This document shows, in pieces, positions 17,397 through 26,699 of a stretch of DNA of 64,000 nucleotides (its first letter is position 1; each line of letters starts with the position of its first letter). Under the pieces are notes generated by a model that did no database searches, was not told the origin of the DNA, and saw only the letters and a program-made list of their open reading frames with translations. Location of the stretch: the NCBI RefSeq assembly GCF_002165625.1, contig NZ_NGNS01000005.1:155902-219901 (forward strand), read 5' to 3'. The DNA is from Neiella marina. GTDB lineage: Bacteria; Pseudomonadota; Gammaproteobacteria; Enterobacterales; Neiellaceae. Made by a program: the position numbers and the translations under genes.

Positions 17397-19919
17397 ATGA
17401 ATAACTATCCAAAGAATCAGTTAGCTACGGCGATTAAGTCGGCTTTATTTGGCCTTGCGTTGCTGCCTGTGGCGTCGTTGGCGCAAGACAAAGAAGATGT
17501 CGCACAGCTTGATGATTATGTTGTTGAAGACGTCAATGATGATTTTTCGGTGCTACCAACAGAACCTTCCGAAGGGGCATTTGGTTTTAGCAAGCCGCTG
17601 TTGGAAACGCCTCGTTCGGTTTCAGAGGTCACTGCTGAGCTAGCTAAAAACTATGGTTTGCGCAGTGTTGATGACTTGGTGCGAATGACCCCAGGTGCAT
17701 TCACCAGTTCATTCTTTGGTATTCAAGGGGCAATGGATTTGCGTGGCGAACCGGCAGATAACTTCTTCCGTGGTTTCCGCCGTATTGAGAACCCCGGTGC
17801 CTTTAAGACCAATATTCGTGGTGCCAGCAAGCTGGAAATTCTTCGCGGTCCAGTATCACCGCTTTATGGCACCGGTAGTGTTGGCGGCCAGTTAAACTAC
17901 ATTCCTAAATCAGCCAAAAGTGATACCGCCAAGTACATTGAAAGCGCTACAGGGCGGGTTGATGTCACCGTTGGTAGTTACGATCAGAAAATCATCTCGG
18001 CCGAAGGTGGCATGCCATTTTCTCTGGCTGGTCGTCAGGGCGGCATCTATGCCTTTGCTGAGTATGAGAAGTCGGACTCGTTCTATGACATCTATTCGCC
18101 AACCAGCAAGATGGTCCAGGTTGCTGTTGATTATGACGTATCCGATAGCACGGTGATGGAATTCGGTTTCCAGTGGCAAAGTTCGGATCACATTCAGGTT
18201 CCGGGTTGGAACCGGGTTACCCAGGACTTGATCGACCACGGTATTTATATCACCGGTGCGCCACCAGTGCGTAACAGCGATAATCCGATTGGCGCTGACC
18301 GGTTGTTACCGCAGGAATCTGGATTCATTCTCGATGGTGTCACTAACGGTGCGCCGAACGCATCATTTTCTAGTGTCAATACTTGGTGTATTCCCGGCGA
18401 TGGCGCCGAGTTTAGCTACAACGGTATGCCGCTGACCTGTTTTGGTCCTGCCTATGCGCTGCAAGAAGATACGGTTGGTACGGCCAAGATTGACCATGAG
18501 ACTATCTTCATCGATACCATTGACTATGCCGACTCCGATGTACTGACCCTGTATCTCGATTTCATCACTGAATTTGACAATGGCATGACCTGGAAGAACC
18601 AATTTTTCATGGACTATATGGATCATGAGAAGTTTCAGAGTTGGGGCTTTACCGCCGATTATCCTGATGCCAAGGTCTATGAATTGCGTTCTAGCTTAAC
18701 CTTTGAATATGAGTTGGGTGGCGCAAGTACTGAAAATATTGTTGGCTTCAGCGTCCGCAAAGATGATTTGGATTTGAATCACGCTTGGTACGATGAAACC
18801 TTTGATACCCGTGATTTGACTGTAGGGCCGACACCTGATGACCGCTTCGATTGGGCTGTCTCTGATCCATATCTTGAAGATGGTACCTTGCGTCGTAACT
18901 TCAACGAAGAGCAAGTCTCGGAAAACATCAACAGTGGTGTGTTCTTCTTATCGGATATCACCATGGGGCAGTTTAGCTTGTTGGTTGGTGCCCGTTATGA
19001 CTACTACGACATCGAGGCGTATGAAGAAGCTCGTGACCTGCTCGGCGCTCTGATTGTTGATGCCGACGGCGATAACAAAGCCGATGTCAAATCCGATACG
19101 GACAGCACCGTCAGCTATAACATCAGTTTGTCTTACAACTCTGATTTTGGCCTAGTCCCTTACGTGACCTATGCCGAGTCCAATTCACTCAGTACCAACC
19201 AGTTAGGCGGTGTGATTGCTGCAACCGTTGATAATGGCGAATGGCTGCAGGAGTCCGAGTTGTTTGAAGCGGGCCTCAAGTATTCTGGTTTTGATGGTCG
19301 TTTGTATACTGCCGTGGCGTACTTCGATCAGGAAAAAACCTATCGTGATGGCCAAACCGCCGCGCTAGTGGCTGTCTACTCGGATGGTGTGGAGTTTGAA
19401 GCGCGTGCAGTAGTCACCGACAACTGGTCGGTGACGGCCACCGCAACCCATATTGACACAACCGAAGTGAGTGATGGTGCATTAGCAGTGCTTAACGGTG
19501 CTGACTTTGCGATCCAAAACGGCATGGAGCCTTGGGAAGTCTACGGCGGCCGTTTTGCCGGTTCGCGCTCAACATTCCTTGGTACTGGTGCTGAAGTGGA
19601 TCGTGGCGGCTTACCGGATAATACTGCTAGTCTTTACGCCAACTATGTTCAAGAGCTTGGCGATGGCCGGGTGACTGGTAGTCTCGGTTTTAGTTGGGTC
19701 GATAGTACCTACACTGACATTTTCAAAACGGTTGAATTGCCAAGTTACTCGGTATGGACATCATCGGTTGGCTACATCACCGATAGCTATGAGTTACTGC
19801 TAAGCGTCAACAACCTGCTCGATGAGGACTACTACACCTCGGCGGACTTGTTTGACTCTGTGGTAGTGAAACCTTCAGAAGGGCGAACCTTCTCCGCAAC
19901 CTTTGGCTATAAATTCTAG
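17397..19919 (+). CDS. TonB-dependent outer-membrane receptor (first of two paralogues)
   Basis: 840 residues. A signal peptide (cut after VASLA) is followed by a short N-terminal segment with a possible TonB box, a plug domain (about 55-190; LETPRSVSEV, VDDLVRMTPGAF, ILRGPVSPLYG) and a 22-strand-type beta barrel ending in the classic aromatic residue (GYKF). It shares distinctive stretches with the receptor at 38.0-40.4 kb (GAFT-SFFG-GA, FRG-RR, WNRVTQDLIDHG), so the two are paralogues. Neighbours are a purine-type amidohydrolase and an NCS2 permease, which suggests a purine, nucleoside or nucleic-acid fragment as ligand; this is inference. A strong terminator follows. Confidence 0.9.
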   Translation: MNNYPKNQLATAIKSALFGLALLPVASLAQDKEDVAQLDDYVVEDVNDDFSVLPTEPSEGAFGFSKPLLETPRSVSEVTAELAKNYGLRSVDDLVRMTPGAFTSSFFGIQGAMDLRGEPADNFFRGFRRIENPGAFKTNIRGASKLEILRGPVSPLYGTGSVGGQLNYIPKSAKSDTAKYIESATGRVDVTVGSYDQKIISAEGGMPFSLAGRQGGIYAFAEYEKSDSFYDIYSPTSKMVQVAVDYDVSDSTVMEFGFQWQSSDHIQVPGWNRVTQDLIDHGIYITGAPPVRNSDNPIGADRLLPQESGFILDGVTNGAPNASFSSVNTWCIPGDGAEFSYNGMPLTCFGPAYALQEDTVGTAKIDHETIFIDTIDYADSDVLTLYLDFITEFDNGMTWKNQFFMDYMDHEKFQSWGFTADYPDAKVYELRSSLTFEYELGGASTENIVGFSVRKDDLDLNHAWYDETFDTRDLTVGPTPDDRFDWAVSDPYLEDGTLRRNFNEEQVSENINSGVFFLSDITMGQFSLLVGARYDYYDIEAYEEARDLLGALIVDADGDNKADVKSDTDSTVSYNISLSYNSDFGLVPYVTYAESNSLSTNQLGGVIAATVDNGEWLQESELFEAGLKYSGFDGRLYTAVAYFDQEKTYRDGQTAALVAVYSDGVEFEARAVVTDNWSVTATATHIDTTEVSDGALAVLNGADFAIQNGMEPWEVYGGRFAGSRSTFLGTGAEVDRGGLPDNTASLYANYVQELGDGRVTGSLGFSWVDSTYTDIFKTVELPSYSVWTSSVGYITDSYELLLSVNNLLDEDYYTSADLFDSVVVKPSEGRTFSATFGYKF

Positions 19920-19931
19920 CCACAGTAAATC

Positions 19932-19963
19932 AGAGCCGGTTATTCGTAACCGGCTCTTTTTTT
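19932..19963 (+). terminator. Rho-independent terminator after TonB receptor
   Basis: AGAGCCGGTTA / TAACCGGCTCT (11 base pairs) around a TTCG tetraloop, then a run of seven or more T. It is 12 bases past the stop codon. Confidence 0.93.
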
Positions 19964-20011
19964 GCTTGTCGTTAGCATGACGACAATAACAATAACGAAA
20001 TGGAGAAGGTG

Positions 20012-21421
20012 ATGTTTCGTTTTCTAACCCCATCAGAGGGCAAAGGAACAGGGCAAGCGACTGGCTCTCGAATTATCTATGGTTTGGATGATAATCCTCC
20101 CTGGCCGCGAAAATCGCTGGCGGCGCTGCAACACCTGTTAGCGATCTTCGTTAGCATCATTACCGCACCGCTAATTATTGCCAAAGGCATGGGGCTGTCT
20201 GCCGCTGAGACCAGCTACATGATTAGCTGCTCGCTGGTGGTGTCGGGCATTGCGACCTTGATTCAGGTTCGACCGATTGGGCCCATAGGCTCGGGACTGT
20301 TAGCGATTCAAGGCACCAGTTTTTCATTTATCGGGCCGTTGATCTTTGCGTCATCAGAGCTGCGCGGTACGGTGTCAAATGCCGAGTTGCTTGGCATTAT
20401 TTTCGGGTCTGCTGGCGCCGGTGCCATCGTTGTCATGATCCTGAGTCAGTTTCTGCAGTCACTGCGACGCGTGATCACATCGACCGTTGCTGGCACTGCG
20501 GTGATATTACTGGGCATCACCTTGGTGATGAAAACCGGCCAAAACTTAGAACGCGCCTACCATCAGAGTAACAACAGTGGTGAATCAGGCGCCTTGCAAG
20601 TGGCTTTAGCTGTTGCAGTGATTGTTCTGATCAGCTGGTTTGCTACCCGCAAGAGTCCTTGGCTGCGCCTTAGTTCAATCAGCCTAGGACTAGGTCTTTG
20701 CTACTTGGTGGCATTAGCGCTTGGACTGGTCGATTTTTCAATCTTCAGCCAGCTACCGGACTATTTCTATCCGCAGCCGTTGCAGTTTCCGATTGGTTTT
20801 GACTGGGCCATTTTCTTTACTTTACTGCCAATTTATTTAGTCACGGCAACTGAGTCGGTCGGCGACTTAACCGCCACCTCAAGTTTGTCAGGGCAGCCGA
20901 TCCGAGGGCCTTACTACTGGCGCCGGATCAAGAATGGCGTACTCGGAGATGGCTTTAATTCTTTGTTAGCGTCGGTATTTAATACCTTTCCCAACACAAC
21001 CTTCAGTCAAAACAATGGGGTGATTCAACTGACCGGCGTGGCGAGTCGCCATATTGGTAAAGTCATCGCTGGGCTGTTGATTGTGATGGGGTGCTTTCCT
21101 GTATTTGGTGGCTTGTTCCAAACCATGCCGGCTGGCTTGCTATATGGCGCCACTGGCTTGATGTTTGGCCTGGTGGGTTTATCCGGTATTCGGATTATCC
21201 GCGGATCGCCATTTCCTACCCGCTCTTGGCAAATTGTTGCACTGGCCACTGTTAGCGGTTTTGCCTTTAGTTTAGTGCCATCGGCTGTGCCGGGGCTGCC
21301 ACAAACGCTGGTGATGTTGTTGGGCTTTCCGGTTGCTGGCGGCACCTTAGTGGCGGCAATTCTGGAGCTGGTTATTCCGATTGACGAATCAAAACGCGTC
21401 GAACCGGCGACATTGAGCTAA
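20012..21421 (+). CDS. NCS2-family xanthine/urate permease
   Basis: Inner-membrane H+-coupled purine importer, 469 residues with about 12-14 hydrophobic segments. The NCS2 signatures are present: an early QHLLAIF with the TAPLII segment, TESVGDLTA (conserved Glu of TM8) and FSQNNGVIQLTGVASR (TM10 region), as in E. coli XanQ and UacT. This favours xanthine/urate over uracil. I chose ATG 20012 because GGAGAAGG at 20002-20009 is its ribosome-binding site; an in-frame ATG at 20000 would put that site inside the gene. The position next to the purine genes fits uptake of urate or xanthine for PuuD/XDH. Confidence 0.92.
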   Translation: MFRFLTPSEGKGTGQATGSRIIYGLDDNPPWPRKSLAALQHLLAIFVSIITAPLIIAKGMGLSAAETSYMISCSLVVSGIATLIQVRPIGPIGSGLLAIQGTSFSFIGPLIFASSELRGTVSNAELLGIIFGSAGAGAIVVMILSQFLQSLRRVITSTVAGTAVILLGITLVMKTGQNLERAYHQSNNSGESGALQVALAVAVIVLISWFATRKSPWLRLSSISLGLGLCYLVALALGLVDFSIFSQLPDYFYPQPLQFPIGFDWAIFFTLLPIYLVTATESVGDLTATSSLSGQPIRGPYYWRRIKNGVLGDGFNSLLASVFNTFPNTTFSQNNGVIQLTGVASRHIGKVIAGLLIVMGCFPVFGGLFQTMPAGLLYGATGLMFGLVGLSGIRIIRGSPFPTRSWQIVALATVSGFAFSLVPSAVPGLPQTLVMLLGFPVAGGTLVAAILELVIPIDESKRVEPATLS

Positions 21422-21432
21422 CTAAACTGGCA

Positions 21433-21942
21433 TCAGCGTGTTAGCTCAGGCTCGCGCTGATGCAAAAACAGCAAGCAGCCGAATAACACCATGATGAAGC
21501 GAAATGCCGGTTGCTGACCATTCCAAATCTGCGATTGCCACATTAGAAACCACTCGGCTCCGACCGTCATAAAGCCGCTAAACCACAATAAGATTCCCAG
21601 TACTAAGCCCATAGTGGCCAGTCCCTTGGCAGCACAAAATTGAGCCTCGCTGCCATCGATCTGGCGCCACAAAGCAACCGCGCCTAGCAAACACAACAGC
21701 CCTACTGTGGCTTCGACACTAATGATTACACCATAGGCGAGATGATGAACAACTGGATTATGGATGGCGCGGCTAGTCAGCTGGTTACCATCGAAGGTGG
21801 TATCCATCGTCAGTACATGTTGGACAAAGGCAAAGTTTGAGCCGTAATCAACGATATTGTTGTAGGCCACTAACCAAGCGAAAGCAGATACTGCTGCGAC
21901 GAGGCAGATTTTACTGAGTCTGATCAATTGCGAGGTTCGCAC
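21433..21942 (-). CDS. DUF2165 small membrane protein
   Basis: 169 residues with four hydrophobic helices in DUF2165 order: a first TM with NNIVDYGSNFAFVQHVLTMD, then HHLAYGVIISVEATVG, and later GFMTVGAEWFLMWQS. The function is unknown. Translation most likely begins at GTG 21942, which has GGAG eight bases upstream; the 27 residues in front of it (open frame to 22023) are polar and unlike the family. It is convergent with the NCS2 gene and divergent from the oxygenase gene. Confidence 0.75.
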   Translation of the reverse strand: MRTSQLIRLSKICLVAAVSAFAWLVAYNNIVDYGSNFAFVQHVLTMDTTFDGNQLTSRAIHNPVVHHLAYGVIISVEATVGLLCLLGAVALWRQIDGSEAQFCAAKGLATMGLVLGILLWFSGFMTVGAEWFLMWQSQIWNGQQPAFRFIMVLFGCLLFLHQREPELTR

Positions 21943-22036
21943 TGTAACACTCCTAACTCGATGACATCGACAAATACTGTTGTCATCGACAATGCAAATC
22001 AGAAGCCAGCTAAATAGCGGCATAAATGATGTATTG

Positions 22037-22052
22037 TTGACCCAAAAGACAA
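22037..22052 (+). promoter_or_regulatory. Weak RutR-box-like sequence
   Basis: TTGACCCAAAAGACAA matches 10 of the 14 fixed positions of TTGACCANNTGGTCAA. Its right half AGACAA is the same as in the stronger site at 56015-56030. Alone it is close to chance expectation. Confidence 0.3.
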
Positions 22053-22288
22053 CATTTTAAGCGCTATTTCAGTGCGCTTGCGTCATTACACATCAGTGGT
22101 ATCGGCTGCTGTGGTAGCTGGCCCTAAACAACATCAGGTGATAGCAGCGATAACAAATGAGCATAGATTTTGCGTGTGATTAAAAGCCGTTAGGCACACA
22201 TTAGATTGGGGTAGAAGCAGTCAGGCGATCGTTACGGCGTCGGGTCATTGCTCCGTTTGCAAGATCAGGAAATGGATCTTTCAAAACG

Positions 22289-22315
22289 AATACCAATAGC
22301 AACCTTATTGGTATT
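22289..22315 (+). repeat. Perfect hairpin AATACCAATA-N7-TATTGGTATT before a start codon
   Basis: Two perfectly complementary 10-base arms around a 7-base loop. The downstream arm ends five bases before the GGAGAGAG ribosome-binding site of the oxygenase gene (ATG 22329). It could control translation, or be a remnant of a short dispersed repeat. Confidence 0.6.
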
Positions 22316-22328
22316 AGCGGAGAGAGCT

Positions 22329-23384
22329 ATGACATCAAATAAAATGACATCAAATAAAATGACAACCAACAGCACGATAACCGACAACTCCAAGGCTGCA
22401 GCGCCAATGCAAGAGCTGCAATTGGAATCAACGCTTGGTGCGATGGGAGAAGAAAACCAGCAGCGCAGCATTCCGGTCATTGACCTGTCGGATTTTAGCC
22501 AGCGCAAAGCTGAGATCACTGAGCAGCTTTGGCTTGCTGCGACAGACTGTGGATTTTTTCAGCTCACTAACCACGGCATTGATGTAACTCGAATAGAACA
22601 AGCTTTTAGCGACGCAGAGGGCTTTTTCGCCTTGGCGCCGGAAATAAAACAACAAATGCCGTTGCGGCCAGGAACCAACGCCGGCTGGGAATCGATGGCG
22701 CAAGTCCGGCCATCGACGGGAACTGCCGATCAGAAAGAGTCCTACCAAATCACCCGGCCGAGAATGACTAACTTGTGGCCAAGCCAATCATTACCCTCAT
22801 TTGAGGCTGATATGTTGGCCTTTGAGGCAAGCTGTTGGCGTCTCGGTATACAGGTGCTGTCGTGCTTTGCCGATAAGTTGGGTTTTGATGCTGATTTCTT
22901 TGCCAATGCCCACCAACCTGACCAGCAAAGCTATCAATCAACCCTGCGACTGCTGCACTACTACGCCACCCAAGGTGATGTGGCCGTTGATGAAAACAAT
23001 TGGCGAGCTGGTGCTCATACTGATTTTGATTGCCTGACCTTGTTGTTTCAGCGCACCGGTCAGCATGGTTTACAGGTTTGTCCGGGTAAGGAGGCGGCCT
23101 CGAATCAGTGGACGCCAGTGGTTCCTCAGACCGGCATGGTCACTTGCAACATTGGCGATATGTTGATGCGCTGGAGTGATGATCAGTTGAAATCAACATT
23201 GCACCGGGTGCGAATGCCAAAAGCAGGGGAATATCAGGGGCCACGTTATTCCATCGCATTTTTCTGTCAGGCCAATCAGGACGTGGTGATTCAAGGACCT
23301 GGTCACAAGTATCCGGCCATTAGTGCCGCCGACTATCTGCAACAGCGCATTGAGGCCAATTTTGCTGGCAACAGCAACGCCTAG
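22329..23384 (+). CDS. 2-oxoglutarate/Fe(II)-dependent oxygenase, isopenicillin N synthase-like
   Basis: 351 residues, cytoplasmic. The jelly-roll oxygenase fold is indicated by the N-terminal DIOX_N-type segment (IPVIDLSDFS, then GFFQLTNHGID) and the iron facial triad HTD (GAHTDFDCLTLLFQ) plus a distal His (STLHRVRMP). The co-substrate-binding Arg-x-Ser follows (RYSIAFFCQ). The start ATG 22329 has GGAGAGAG upstream; the first 20 residues contain a small MTSNK duplication. It is homologous to the oxygenase at 47.0 kb. The substrate is unknown; the context suggests a purine or a purine-derived compound. It converges with the CpdB gene. Confidence 0.85.
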   Translation: MTSNKMTSNKMTTNSTITDNSKAAAPMQELQLESTLGAMGEENQQRSIPVIDLSDFSQRKAEITEQLWLAATDCGFFQLTNHGIDVTRIEQAFSDAEGFFALAPEIKQQMPLRPGTNAGWESMAQVRPSTGTADQKESYQITRPRMTNLWPSQSLPSFEADMLAFEASCWRLGIQVLSCFADKLGFDADFFANAHQPDQQSYQSTLRLLHYYATQGDVAVDENNWRAGAHTDFDCLTLLFQRTGQHGLQVCPGKEAASNQWTPVVPQTGMVTCNIGDMLMRWSDDQLKSTLHRVRMPKAGEYQGPRYSIAFFCQANQDVVIQGPGHKYPAISAADYLQQRIEANFAGNSNA

Positions 23385-23397
23385 TAGCGAAAGATAG

Positions 23398-23421
23398 AGC
23401 GGGCGGCGTGAGCTGCCCGCT
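23398..23421. terminator. Possible bidirectional hairpin between convergent genes
   Basis: AGCGGGC / GCCCGCT (7 base pairs) around a 10-base loop, located between the stop codons of the oxygenase and CpdB genes. There is no T-run on either side, so termination is likely but not certain. Confidence 0.5.
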
Positions 23422-23425
23422 GGGG

Positions 23426-25405
23426 CTAGGGATTAATCCGTAACATGAATTGGGCCTGTTGCTGCTGACCGTCCTGCGCTGGTGGTTGGTAAGGCAACAG
23501 ATTCGCCGGTGCTAGTTGGTGGGCGATGGGGGCGGTTTGGAATAGCACGGTGGCATCACCAAGGTTATCGCTGAACTGCCAATTTTGATCGATGGTCGGA
23601 TCAAAATCGGCAGAAGCTAGGTATTGGGCAACGACGGCGCGATTTTTATCCGGCGCATGGATCACTGTTTTCGAGCCGTCCATATTGGGAAATTGGCCGC
23701 CACCGCCTGCTCGATAGTTGTTGGTGACCACTAAAAACGATTGAGTTAAGTCGAGTGGTTGACCGTTAAAACGAACATTGCGAATCCGTTGTGCTTCGGG
23801 GTTGAGCAATGCGCCCTCGGGATCAAAACGGCTGGGTTGGGTCAAATCAATTTGATACTCGATGCCGTCAATGACATCAAAGTTATAACTTGGAAAAGCT
23901 CGGTTTATGAGCTCTTGCGGCGTTTTAACCGCTGGATCGATTTGATTGAACTGACCCGCTGAACGCTCCAGCCATTGCACGACTTGTGCGCCAGTTAATT
24001 GCACGACTTTGAGGTCATTAGGGTAGACATACAAGTCCTTTAGATGGATCAGGGCAATATCGCCAGCGGCAATATCGGTGTAATAATCCGGTCCCGCACG
24101 GCCGCCACTTTTAAACGGCGCAGCGGCGGATAGTATCGGCAATTCATGATATTCAGTGCCACGAACCGCTTTGCGGGCATACCAACGTTGCGCATTATTG
24201 ACCAACTGAACCGAAGGATCATCGGCTGCAAGGGCAAAGTAACTGTGTATCCGCACGGGTGTCTGGCCAACTTTCTGGCGCATGTAGTTGAGTGTTGCTT
24301 GGTGCTCCGGCATCACCAACGCATTGATGCTCGGATCGGCTTCAACCAATGGTTTGAATTGACCATCCACTCGAGTCGCGATGGCGCGAACGCTGGTCTT
24401 TGCCGCTGTTCGCTGCCAGCGGCCATCTTGCTCTGTGAGGGTTAAATCGACCAGTCCCAAATGACTACCCCAAAAACCGGGCATCACTGCAGGAATGCCA
24501 AACACTGTGCCCATCTCGCTATCAACGCCTTGATAGGATGCGATTTCTGGATCGCCAGGAAAGACTCGATGAGAGTGACCAAATAAAATGGCATCGATGC
24601 CATCCACTTGTGCTAAGTGATAACTGGCATTTTCATCCATACCACGGCGCGGGGTGTCATAGAGGCCGCTATGGGGAATAGCAATCACCAGATCGGCGCC
24701 TTTTGCTTTCATTTCGGGTACCAGCAAACGGGCAGTGTCGACGATATCTTTGGCAATGACGTTACCCTTTAAATGGTCCATGTCCCAAAAGGTGATTTGC
24801 GGCGGGGTAAAGCCGATGTAACCGATGTTGATTGGGTATTGCTTGCCGTCATTTGCGCTCAGTTCGGTTGCAACAATCACATAAGGTTGAATGTAGTGCT
24901 GGTCGTTTGATGGATCATCGTCGCCATCATCAATGTAGACATTGGCTGAGACGTAGGGGAAGTTGGCGCCGCGCAAGCTCTGCTGCAAAAACGGTAGGCC
25001 AAAATTAAACTCGTGGTTGCCCAAATTAGCCGCGTCATAGCCCAGCTTGTTCATGATTCGAAATGCTGGATGGACGCTATGTGCTGGCAAACCGTGCTCG
25101 TAGGCAACGTAATCACCCAGTGGCGCACCTTGGATCAGATCGCCATTGTCGACCAATACCGAATTGGTTACTTCTGCCCGAGCTTGCTGTATCAGGGTAG
25201 CCACTCGCGAGAAGCCAATACTGACGCTTTGTTCATCACGATAGTAGTCGTAGTCGACCAAGTGCATATGAATGTCTGTGGTGGCCAAAATACGCAACTG
25301 GATTTGACGATCAGCCTTGTCTTGCGCAAAGGCCGCATTGACCAATCCTGCGGCAACAAAAACAACCATGGTGATGAGCCGAAATGTGATTGGCTGCCGT
25401 TCCAT
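23426..25405 (-). CDS. cpdB: CpdB-type 2',3'-cyclic-nucleotide phosphodiesterase / 3'-nucleotidase
   Basis: Periplasmic enzyme that opens 2',3'-cyclic nucleotides and removes 3'-phosphates, releasing nucleosides. The 659 residues are the family size. A signal peptide (cut after NAAFA) leads into a metallophosphoesterase domain with all metal motifs (ATTDIHMHL, DNGDLIQG, NLGNHEFNFG, FGHSHRVFPG) and a C-terminal 5'-nucleotidase domain (GGRAGPDYYT, NNYRAGGGG). It is the last gene of the nup-amidase-hpxW-tauE-pucG-allC-cpdB operon, starting 2 bases after allC. It would feed nucleosides to the exported deaminase and NUP-family protein. Confidence 0.93.
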   Translation of the reverse strand: MERQPITFRLITMVVFVAAGLVNAAFAQDKADRQIQLRILATTDIHMHLVDYDYYRDEQSVSIGFSRVATLIQQARAEVTNSVLVDNGDLIQGAPLGDYVAYEHGLPAHSVHPAFRIMNKLGYDAANLGNHEFNFGLPFLQQSLRGANFPYVSANVYIDDGDDDPSNDQHYIQPYVIVATELSANDGKQYPINIGYIGFTPPQITFWDMDHLKGNVIAKDIVDTARLLVPEMKAKGADLVIAIPHSGLYDTPRRGMDENASYHLAQVDGIDAILFGHSHRVFPGDPEIASYQGVDSEMGTVFGIPAVMPGFWGSHLGLVDLTLTEQDGRWQRTAAKTSVRAIATRVDGQFKPLVEADPSINALVMPEHQATLNYMRQKVGQTPVRIHSYFALAADDPSVQLVNNAQRWYARKAVRGTEYHELPILSAAAPFKSGGRAGPDYYTDIAAGDIALIHLKDLYVYPNDLKVVQLTGAQVVQWLERSAGQFNQIDPAVKTPQELINRAFPSYNFDVIDGIEYQIDLTQPSRFDPEGALLNPEAQRIRNVRFNGQPLDLTQSFLVVTNNYRAGGGGQFPNMDGSKTVIHAPDKNRAVVAQYLASADFDPTIDQNWQFSDNLGDATVLFQTAPIAHQLAPANLLPYQPPAQDGQQQQAQFMLRINP

Positions 25406-25406
25406 A

Positions 25407-26699
25407 TTAACTCTCCAAATGTGCTGCAGGCACTGCTTGGCCTAGCGTTACAATGGTCGCTTGCAATGCCACGAGGGCTGCTGCAACATCAGCGTGAGTC
25501 ACCGATTCAGCAGGATGGTGACTGATGCCGCCTTTGCAACGAACAAAGTACATGGCAATGTCGGTAATGTCGGCTAACGCCATGGCATCATGGCCGGCTC
25601 CACTCATTAATTCTAAAGTCGGCTGATGCAGTGATGCCATCGTTTGGCGTTGCAAGTCGATGAGCCAAGGCGCGCATTTGACCGCTGGCGCTTGATGGAT
25701 TTGGCGCCACTGGTTAGTTAGTTGGCGTTGTTCACATAGGGTCGATATGCGCTGTTGCAGCTTTGTCACCGCGGCATCACGAACACCGTCATCGACACTG
25801 CGAATGTCCAATGAAAAGGTGACATTGCCGGGAATAACATTAACAGCGCCAGGCCCACATTCAATCTGGCCGACGGTGGCGACGACACCAAATTCTTTTG
25901 CCGTATGCTCGATCAGCAAAATGGCTTCACTGGCTCCGAGTAGGGCATCTTGGCGCATGGTCATTGGCACTGTACCGGCGTGTCCGGCGTGACCTTGGAT
26001 ATTGATTTGAAACCGGCGCGCACCGGCGATGGCGGAAACGATGCCCACCGCCAAATCTTGTTGTTCTAATACCGGCCCTTGCTCAATATGAACTTCCAAA
26101 TAGGCCAGTAGCTGCTCAGCATCATAAGCGGCTTGGCCAACGTCTGTTGGACTGAGGCCAAAGTGCTCAAATGCTTGATTGAGTTTGATGCCGTCACTGT
26201 CTTGTAACTGCCACCACGCTGGTTGCCAAGTGCCTGCAACCGCTCGACTGCCAAGCAAAGTTGCACCAAATCGAATGCCTTCTTCATCGCCAAAGCCGAT
26301 GACATCAATGTGAAATGGCAGTTTGGTGTTTGAACGCGCCAGTTGGCCAATGATGGCGATCGGCAGTAGCACGCCAAGAATGCCATCATAGCGGCCAGCA
26401 TTAGGGATAGTGTCGAGATGAGAGCCGATGATGAGTGTTTTCGCTTGCGGATCATCACTGGCGTAGCGACCAATCAGGTTACCGGCGGCATCGATATGGG
26501 TTTGCATCGATGCTTGCCGCATCCAGATTGCCACTTGTTTGTTGCAGGCTTGGTGCTCTGGGGTCAGATAAAACCGATGAATACCGTCAGGCATAGCGCT
26601 CAGGGTAGCGAGCTGATCGCACCAGTCCATCACTTGAGCGGCAAGTGGTTCGAGGTTGCTTGCGGGACTAGATTCGGAACTCAATTGGGTCAACGTCAT
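25407..26699 (-). CDS. allC: Allantoate amidohydrolase-type Zn hydrolase (AllC family)
   Basis: M20-family amidohydrolase, 430 residues, cytoplasmic. It hydrolyses allantoate to (S)-ureidoglycine, CO2 and ammonia. Binuclear metal motifs are visible: GSHLDTIPNAGRYDG, GFGDEEG, LEVHIEQGPVLE and SGAGHDAMALA. The family also contains ureidoglycolate hydrolase and N-carbamoyl-amino-acid hydrolases, but the next gene upstream is pucG, which needs ureidoglycine, and allantoinase is elsewhere in the locus. Its start overlaps the pucG stop (TAATG). Confidence 0.85.
   Translation of the reverse strand: MTLTQLSSESSPASNLEPLAAQVMDWCDQLATLSAMPDGIHRFYLTPEHQACNKQVAIWMRQASMQTHIDAAGNLIGRYASDDPQAKTLIIGSHLDTIPNAGRYDGILGVLLPIAIIGQLARSNTKLPFHIDVIGFGDEEGIRFGATLLGSRAVAGTWQPAWWQLQDSDGIKLNQAFEHFGLSPTDVGQAAYDAEQLLAYLEVHIEQGPVLEQQDLAVGIVSAIAGARRFQINIQGHAGHAGTVPMTMRQDALLGASEAILLIEHTAKEFGVVATVGQIECGPGAVNVIPGNVTFSLDIRSVDDGVRDAAVTKLQQRISTLCEQRQLTNQWRQIHQAPAVKCAPWLIDLQRQTMASLHQPTLELMSGAGHDAMALADITDIAMYFVRCKGGISHHPAESVTHADVAAALVALQATIVTLGQAVPAAHLES

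Larger units (their letters stand above)
21943..22328. other. Divergent intergenic region, DUF2165 / oxygenase
   Basis: 386 bases without a convincing gene (the oxygenase frame is open from 22248 but has no good start before 22329). It holds a weak RutR-box-like sequence at 22037-22052 and a perfect 10-bp hairpin at 22289-22315 just before the oxygenase ribosome-binding site. Confidence 0.55.

Noticed and set aside
21430..21463. GCATCAGCG / CGCTGATGC inverted repeat at the end of the DUF2165 gene
   Set aside because: The T-run is missing on both strands, and it overlaps coding sequence; too weak to call a terminator.
20000..22328. Purine, guanidine or preQ1 riboswitch before the NCS2, xdhA, pucG and oxygenase genes
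   Set aside because: I looked for the conserved loop sequences in the leaders by eye and found none; the leaders are also short in most cases.
25407..26699. AllC-like gene as a hydantoinase/carbamoylase or ureidoglycolate hydrolase
   Set aside because: The family alone cannot exclude these, but pucG directly upstream and puuE in the locus make allantoate the most economical substrate.
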